64,000 bases of DNA from Gymnothorax reevesii (Eukaryota; Chordata; Actinopteri; Anguilliformes; Muraenidae): the NCBI GenBank assembly GCA_029721435.1, contig CM056581.1, forward strand, positions 72,402,712-72,466,711. Reading direction: 5' to 3'. A program made the translations under genes and the position numbers. Below the pieces are notes generated by a model. The model was given only the letters and a program-made list of their open reading frames with translations, was not told the origin of the DNA and ran no database searches. Positions 60,401 to 64,000 of this stretch are shown here, piece by piece; position 1 is the first letter of the stretch, and each line of letters opens with the position of its first letter.

Positions 60401-61894
60401 ATACTTCAAACTCCTGGCTTTACTACTAGCTTTAACCATCTGTCTGTGCTGGACATTTTCTCTGTATTTACTTGCTTGCATCAATTGAATCTTTTCCCTG
60501 TTCACCACATTACCATGATACATTTCTCTAAACTTTAAAAGACGTTCCTCCCTAAGCAACATATTTTGTTTCTCCTGTGTCCTTTTTTTCTGTATTAGAT
60601 ATTTTGATTTTACAGATTTTCTACATTGCACCAGCTCACTAACAGCCTTCACCACATCACACTCACCTACATTTTTATCAGAATCTACAAACTCAACATT
60701 ACAGTCAATTGCTGTCTTGTTACAATCCAAAACATCTATTCTAGACCTAATGTTGTAACCCGTCACTTCAACTTTACAGTACCCATAACAGCTTGCCAAT
60801 CCAGGCTTACAAACACAAACAACATTCTCAAAATGCTTCCCCATGATATTCTCTAGGTAAATGCACTTGTCCGACAAATACTGTCCGCTACAGCTGTACT
60901 TCAGCCAACGTCCATCAAAAAAAGTAAAGACATCAACCCCTAACCAATCTGCTGTGGCCTGAATTTCTACCTCTGTGGCCCAGGTGTTAACAGCTCTCAT
61001 CTTTGATTGCTGAATGTATTCTAACACACAGGAATACTCCCTCCTCAAAATATTTTGATATTTATCTGAATTGCTTTCTAGCTCTTTACATACAGCCAAT
61101 CTAAACTTGCGATGATGCTTTTGTGAACCGCTCAAAGCTTGAGATATAGCTCTGAAAAAGCAGTTACCATCAGGCACAATCCTCTCATTTCTACATGGAG
61201 CACCCAATGCCCCAATCTCTGTGGACAGTTGCTCGCCAACCTTCATAAACTCAACATTAAACTTTCCACAAAAAGCTTGGCAAACATCTACACCCATGGG
61301 ACGAAAGACCAGCACTTCACTGCTCACAGCATTAACTAACTCTACATCACAGTCAACCTCACCAATCTCATAAGTGCCAGACTGTGATGGACTCGCAGCA
61401 ACACATTCAGCCACACAACTGCCTAGAGAACCATCATTTCCCTCAGTAACGTAATTAAACTGTACTGAAGCAGTACTCCCCGCAAAGATGCAACTGTCCA
61501 CTAAAACAGACTGCCTTGAACCTGCACCCGCAGAGACACGAACGCCACAGAGCTCAAAGAGTTTCTCTTGTGAACACAAACATTCTGCCAGTTGACAGAT
61601 GTAGTGGTGCAGGTCACCAAGACATGCAAACTGCAGAATCACACTTGTACCATTAGCATCCAGCAAACCCATGTTACTGCGTGAGTGACTATCAACCACA
61701 GCAAACCGTCCACCCTCACAGATGATGGCACAAGTGTTTGCACACAGTGTCAACAGACACATGTTGTACTGGCAGAAGATCCTCTCCAGACCATTTTGCA
61801 GACTTATGTAAACACCATTGTCAATGTGTTCACCTTCAGTCACGCCTACTTCACCTAACACTGTCACCATAACAAAACACAAATACCTGTTCAT
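57350..61894 (-). CDS. Helentron 2, middle part: OTU protease and Rep (HUH) domain
   Basis: A 1514-codon frame. Residues 1-130 complete the C76-like protease (VVDSHSR, His codon 61685-61687). An OTU cysteine protease follows at about 225-360, with VPDGNCFFRAIS (Cys 245) and KHFENVVCV (His 354). Next come basic repeats (HREKVKADSKAKSIQKYQ; two almost identical 66 bp units near 60190-60320). A Cys-rich domain (FVCCVCCRLLF, WICYTCHNK) comes next, then the Rep domain with RGSPHVHALFW (His 1160 and 1162) and YIISYITKAE (Tyr 1364 and 1368). Rep nicks and joins single-stranded DNA; OTU enzymes remove ubiquitin. The nominal ATG lies inside the protease domain and is not a real start: homology enters from the upstream frame across a 1 bp-type shift near 61860-61890. 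OTU is absent from Helentron 1. Confidence 0.9.
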   Translation of the reverse strand: MNRYLCFVMVTVLGEVGVTEGEHIDNGVYISLQNGLERIFCQYNMCLLTLCANTCAIICEGGRFAVVDSHSRSNMGLLDANGTSVILQFACLGDLHHYICQLAECLCSQEKLFELCGVRVSAGAGSRQSVLVDSCIFAGSTASVQFNYVTEGNDGSLGSCVAECVAASPSQSGTYEIGEVDCDVELVNAVSSEVLVFRPMGVDVCQAFCGKFNVEFMKVGEQLSTEIGALGAPCRNERIVPDGNCFFRAISQALSGSQKHHRKFRLAVCKELESNSDKYQNILRREYSCVLEYIQQSKMRAVNTWATEVEIQATADWLGVDVFTFFDGRWLKYSCSGQYLSDKCIYLENIMGKHFENVVCVCKPGLASCYGYCKVEVTGYNIRSRIDVLDCNKTAIDCNVEFVDSDKNVGECDVVKAVSELVQCRKSVKSKYLIQKKRTQEKQNMLLREERLLKFREMYHGNVVNREKIQLMQASKYRENVQHRQMVKASSKARSLKYYQDNIQHREKVKTQSVVKYRDNILHREKVKADSKAKSIQKYQHDILHKEKVKADSKAKSIQKYQHDILHREKVREESRRKYHDSLEHKQRVIARVMLSRKQKKDESRDFGYVMDQFLEQVRDGPDFVCCVCCRLLFRSQVLCCEKEVYRSNLAIAGIAESCISENYLHTRNENCHVPCQMLVSRGQLWICYTCHNKISRGQIPAECWINNLELDPIPHELGCLNSVEQHLIALHIPFMKMLCLPRGGQGGIHGPVTCVPANIVQSVNALPRTSMEGSLVQVKLKRKLTYKGHYEYQFVDTSRVRQAVEYLRRTNVYYRDIEFNEEWVNEFMRQTDEEEAESSREHEAVRAELCQEEQVKDKLTVQAEGQITDTEGVDVEDASEMVQDEMLHDRQQHCMFQDTCLMPVDIGQEMLDQYMDVVNIAPAEGNSPVRMLTDHSNEAKCFPVLFPLGGNTFHDTRSHRLTLCRYFNNRIMNVDGRFARNVEYIFYAQYMSELDMVISNVSVALRKGKGGQKSQNITQNILQNDDSLKQLLEFDDGFRFLRPIRGTPAFWQSVQKDVFACVRQLGIPTWFCSFSSADLRWQNLLTSILRQEGRAQTVDDLEWADRCELLRGNPVTAARMFDYRWHCFLKTVLMSPLQPIGKIIDYFYRIEFQQRGSPHVHALFWIEGAPQIDRNEDQEVVEFIDKYVTCELPSDDDTLLDMVSSVQMHSKHHSKSCKKKNTTCRFNFPKPVSARTFLCKIKECKCDWTKVADSDPKNKPVCKCFNDDDKMPKTFAESVLTSVKDALESDVPYSDVEDLFRSLNINQEIFEEAYRTMEKKYKVIYRRGVNEVWINQYSKQLLKCWNANMDISFVTDAYAVIVYIISYITKAEREIGLLLNNAHKEASKQGNLSAKDALKKLGSVYLHNRDVCAQEAVYRLTNMHLKECSRKVVFVPTGNNLVKMSLPLSVLRQKASSHNLSTEDMWMTSMVDRYRNRPDNDAFTDMCMATFASEYRVLSKNEKSHDKTQAISV

Positions 61895-62405
61895 CTATCT
61901 CCAATTGTTCTAGCAAATCTGGGACTGAAAGCAGATTTGTCTCATGAGTAAAAATATTCAACTCACGCATTTGTGTGTACAATTCATCACCCAAAACCAA
62001 CATGTGATCCAAATCATGTCTCTCCCATGAGAACACACTCTCCAGCATGTGTTTGGCCAAGCTGACCAAAGCTATAGCCATACACTGCAATCCTGCATAC
62101 TGAAAACGCTCATTCCCCTGGTGAAACGATCCCTGCACTACTTTCACCAACCTCAACCCCTTGTTATTCTTGGCCTCTGCTGTCACAATAATACTTTGAG
62201 AATCTACGTGCGCTACACAATCAGAACCACAATCAGAAACTGAGGCAGACTTAGCTTTGACGATCTTCTGCAGCAGCACCTGGGTGGTCTCCTGGACAGC
62301 GGACTCCATTGGCACAACAGGGCTCACTGCAGCAGCCTCCTCCCCCAGCTCCTCTGGCAGTGCAGCCACTGACACCTCCACACACTCCTCTAACGTCACC
62401 ACCTC
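61851..62405 (-). CDS. Helentron 2, N-terminal C76-like protease, first part
   Basis: The exon begins at acceptor TTTTGGTCAG|GAGGTGGTGACG (62405), phase 0, and continues into the large frame. It encodes an acidic Ala/Val/Glu-rich stretch, then the first half of the papain-like protease with YAGLQCMAIALVSL (Cys codon 62082-62084), matching [11 protein letters not shown] of Helentron 1. The segment LYTQMRELNIFTHE aligns with [15 protein letters not shown] there. The frame closes at 61851 while the homologous sequence continues in the next frame, so a single-base indel is likely. The family resembles peptidase C76, deubiquitinases best known from herpesvirus tegument proteins; the match is from motif order only. 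Confidence 0.75.
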   Translation of the reverse strand, partial: EVVTLEECVEVSVAALPEELGEEAAAVSPVVPMESAVQETTQVLLQKIVKAKSASVSDCGSDCVAHVDSQSIIVTAEAKNNKGLRLVKVVQGSFHQGNERFQYAGLQCMAIALVSLAKHMLESVFSWERHDLDHMLVLGDELYTQMRELNIFTHETNLLSVPDLLEQLEIDEQVFVFCYGDSVR

Positions 62406-62527
62406 CTGACCAAAAGACAATTACGTGAAAAACAAGGCTTTACTGAAAAACAGAAAAACAAACCAAAAAAAACCAAACCAATGTGATTTATTGAGGACAG
62501 GTGACATCACCATAAACTAACACACAC

Positions 62528-62596
62528 CTGCTGCACTGGGGGGCTGGTCCCAGAGACGGACTCCGTGACATTGGCAGCTGACATCGGCAAAGACAT
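62528..62596 (-). CDS. Helentron 2 linker exon, 23 codons
   Basis: Acceptor TTTTTTATAG|ATGTCTTTGCCG and donor CAGCAG|GTGTGT, with both ends phase 0. The peptide runs from MSLPMSAANVTESV to PPVQQ and is low complexity. An alternative reading is that this ATG is the initiator of a shorter protein. No domain is recognised. Confidence 0.6.
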
Positions 62597-62716
62597 CTAT
62601 AAAAAATGGAAAGGACAAAATCATTGAAATGCTGCACTGAATTTTTCTAGCTGCGTGTGTTGTGAACTTATACCACAAACATTTCCACATCAGTCACATA
62701 CTGAAATAGTATCTAC

Positions 62717-62779
62717 CTGCAGCTGTCGTCTTCTGCGTTTGGTGGCAAGACCTTTGCGCTGATGCTCCACACGAAAAGC
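62717..62779 (-). CDS. Helentron 2 linker exon with basic (NLS-like) cluster
   Basis: Acceptor CTCTCTCCAG|GCTTTTCGTG and donor CTGCAG|GTAGAT, phase 0 at both ends, 21 codons. It encodes HQRKGLATKRRRRQLQ, a likely nuclear localisation signal, which suits a protein that must reach chromosomal DNA. Confidence 0.62.
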
Positions 62780-62862
62780 CTGGAGAGAGGAGAAAAAAAA
62801 AAATTAGCAATTGCCTTCCAGTTTGTGTCTGAACAATGATACATAATTTGAGTGAAAGTTAC

Positions 62863-62994
62863 CCGGCTGACTGAAGGAGAGGCGATGCAGTCAGATCCAG
62901 GAAGAGAAACGCTCTCCAGGGCGTCCAACACAGCACTGCTGAACCAAACAGGGTTGGGTGAGATGACAGATGACTCCTCCACAGACGTTCCAGC
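62863..62994 (-). CDS. Helentron 2 linker exon, 44 codons, Ser-rich
   Basis: Acceptor TTTTTTTTAAG|GCTGGAACG and donor AGCCGG|GTAACT, phase 0 at both ends. The peptide includes EESSVISPNPVWFSSAVLD and is probably disordered. No domain is recognised. An A/T homopolymer follows upstream at about 63031-63056. Confidence 0.6.
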
Positions 62995-63103
62995 CTTAAA
63001 AAAATAAACAAGCAAATAAAAAAAGCTTAGCATAAAAAAAAAAAAAAAAAAAAAGTCAGAATTTCTTTTTGCCAAAAAAAATGTTCAAACTACAACTCAT
63101 TAC

Positions 63104-63316
63104 CTTGGCTCCCCGACGTACAACAGTCCACTCCAAGGGGTCACTGCGACGCGACACAGGGGGGGGGCCTGTCACAACCAGCCTGGGGGGGATCCTGCTG
63201 CTCAATGTACGGGGAAACTCCTGGGGCCTGGGAGGAGGAGGAGCCAGCTGCTGCATTGCAGCCACCCACAGTAGCTGCACTAGGGTAGGGGATCCATCGG
63301 TGTCACTGAGGTGCAC
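63104..63316 (-). CDS. SGNH hydrolase C-terminal exon (DxxH block)
   Basis: Acceptor ACTGTTTCAG|GTGCACCTCAG and donor GCCAAG|GTAATG, phase 0, 71 codons. It starts [10 protein letters not shown]; joined to the preceding exon it completes the CPDG-VHLSD motif, the catalytic Asp and His block V of SGNH/GDSL hydrolases. It then continues into a Pro-rich linker ([12 protein letters not shown]) and [11 protein letters not shown]. Confidence 0.7.
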
Positions 63317-63417
63317 CTGAAACAGTCAACACACCATACATTGAACAATGTACATTGGATACGAAGAAAACCTTACACTCAACACATCACATCAAAAAAA
63401 GCGTCAGCAGTACTTAC

Positions 63418-63485
63418 ACCATCAGGGCACCACAGCTGCAATCGCTGCAGAGGGAAGTGCTCAGCCACAGACACATATGGGAGAC
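63418..63485 (-). CDS. SGNH hydrolase exon ending CPDG
   Basis: Acceptor TTTGTTTCAG|GTCTCCCAT, 68 nt, donor GATGGT|GTAAGT. It begins with two bases of a split Gly codon (phase 1 junction) and ends in phase 0. The peptide is LPYVSVAEHFPLQRLQLWC then PDG. It carries the Asp of the D-x-x-H motif. Confidence 0.7.
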
Positions 63486-63592
63486 CTGAAACAAATAACA
63501 GATTGTTACATTTTGCTGTGGGAATCAAAAACATTGAGTTGGACAGCATATTCAATTAGTTATATGGCCACAGACGACTAAAACCAATGTAC

Positions 63593-63686
63593 CCATGCGA
63601 GCTGCAACACGATGGTACTCCTGACGAAACAACTCCTGCAGGTTTGGCTCCACGTTCAGGCGAGGGGGGAAGTCCAGCACGAACAC
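63593..63686 (-). CDS. SGNH hydrolase exon (VFVLDFPPRLN)
   Basis: Acceptor GTGTGTAG|GTGTTCGTGC, phase 0, 94 nt, ending CGCATGG|GTACAT in phase 1, which fits the next exon exactly. It encodes VFVLDFPPRLNVEPNLQELF and an Arg-rich helix. In SGNH folds this region lies between the catalytic Asn block and the Asp/His block. Confidence 0.68.
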
Positions 63687-63798
63687 CTACACACAAACAG
63701 AAGTAGAAAAAATGACAAATTAATCATCTTCAAATGAGGCAATCAAGAATACACAAGCTGCTCATAACAGCAGTCAACAGCAATTTCATAGTACTCAC

Positions 63799-64000
63799 CT
63801 TGGTCCTGCTGGCTGTGAGGTTGTTGCTTGGGGCACACACGCAGACAACATCTGGGGTCCATGAAAGAGCAACATGCAACACCTCCTTCCTCAGCTCAGA
63901 AGCCTCTGCACCTGGAACAGAGAGAAAAGCAAAAGACAAGGGTCCCTCCGGCATGTCCACAAAACCATCCACCATGGGCCGCAGGTGAGAGTCTCCAACG
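63799..64000 (-). CDS. SGNH hydrolase exon with GDS block, cut by the window edge
   Basis: An open frame runs from the window edge to donor ACCAAG|GTGAGT at 63799, phase 0. The first codons give VGDSHLRPM, the block I Ser motif of SGNH/GDSL hydrolases, and later [16 protein letters not shown] gives a block III-like Asn. With the following exons (PDG-VHLSD), all the usual catalytic blocks are present in order over about 140 residues. SGNH enzymes are esterases or lipases. The exon is incomplete at its 5' side. Whether it belongs to the Helentron transcript rests on consistent reading phase through seven introns and the same strand. The alternative is a separate host or element gene lying upstream. 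Confidence 0.7.

Noticed and set aside
61865..61890. Tiny intron explaining the frame change in the protease domain
   Set aside because: It would be about 27 bp, too short for a vertebrate intron, and would join into a stop codon.
62406..62420. Extending the Helentron 2 protease exon upstream to a TTG start
   Set aside because: The sequence there (TTTTGGTCAG) is a good splice acceptor in phase 0, and a preceding exon with compatible phase exists.
63911..63930. Splice acceptor CTCTGTTCCAG inside the SGNH exon
   Set aside because: The frame is open upstream of it and encodes the GDSH catalytic block, so the exon more likely continues to the window edge.

Overview
The window reads as repeat-rich teleost fish nuclear DNA. 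Supporting signs are GT-AG introns, a Tc1-type transposon with IR/DR ends, hAT- and Harbinger-like miniature elements, L2-like and I/Nimb-like LINE tails, AAT/TA/GATA microsatellites, and two giant Helitron-class (Helentron) genes. Species cannot be told from the sequence. No rRNA gene, convincing tRNA or CRISPR array is seen. The layout is: (1) 1-12585, a macrosatellite of three copies (A-C); each copy is a 1-4 kb G/T-rich minisatellite, a ~0.57 kb GGAA-type purine tract, and a ~0.75 kb spacer with an (AAT)n run. (2) 12586-41394, a 29 kb block that interrupts the macrosatellite. It carries MITEs, LINE tails, a four-exon minus-strand gene for a predicted RPA-like OB-fold protein (16926-20838), a dead Tc1 element (26448-28047) and an uninterrupted 2512-codon Helentron ORF (28328-35866, minus). 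(3) 41395-53868, two more macrosatellite copies (D and E), E with a 6.7 kb minisatellite. (4) 54724 to the window end, a second, diverged Helentron gene on the minus strand. Its 5' part is split into small exons and runs off the window. Both Helentron genes share one core order: an N-terminal papain-like protease resembling the peptidase C76 type (Cys plus D-x-H), a basic tandem-repeat region, a Cys-rich zinc-binding-like domain, an HUH Rep endonuclease with paired tyrosines, a PIF1-like SF1 helicase, and a C-terminal endonuclease/exonuclease/phosphatase (EEP) domain. The second gene adds an OTU cysteine protease and, through four phase-compatible exons, an SGNH/GDSL hydrolase whose GDS, N and D-x-x-H blocks are all visible. 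The first gene lacks OTU, and no SGNH exons are seen upstream of it. If the exons form one transcript, the second element would encode five enzymatic modules: esterase, two putative ubiquitin-directed proteases, rolling-circle Rep/helicase, and EEP nuclease. It carries two apparent frameshifts (near 61.87 kb and 57.38 kb), while the first gene is open throughout but has lost the Asp of the EEP SDH motif. The OB-fold gene between them lies on the same strand and, by analogy with plant Helitrons, could supply a single-strand DNA-binding partner; that link is inference. Assignments rest on motifs read by eye; no database search was possible.
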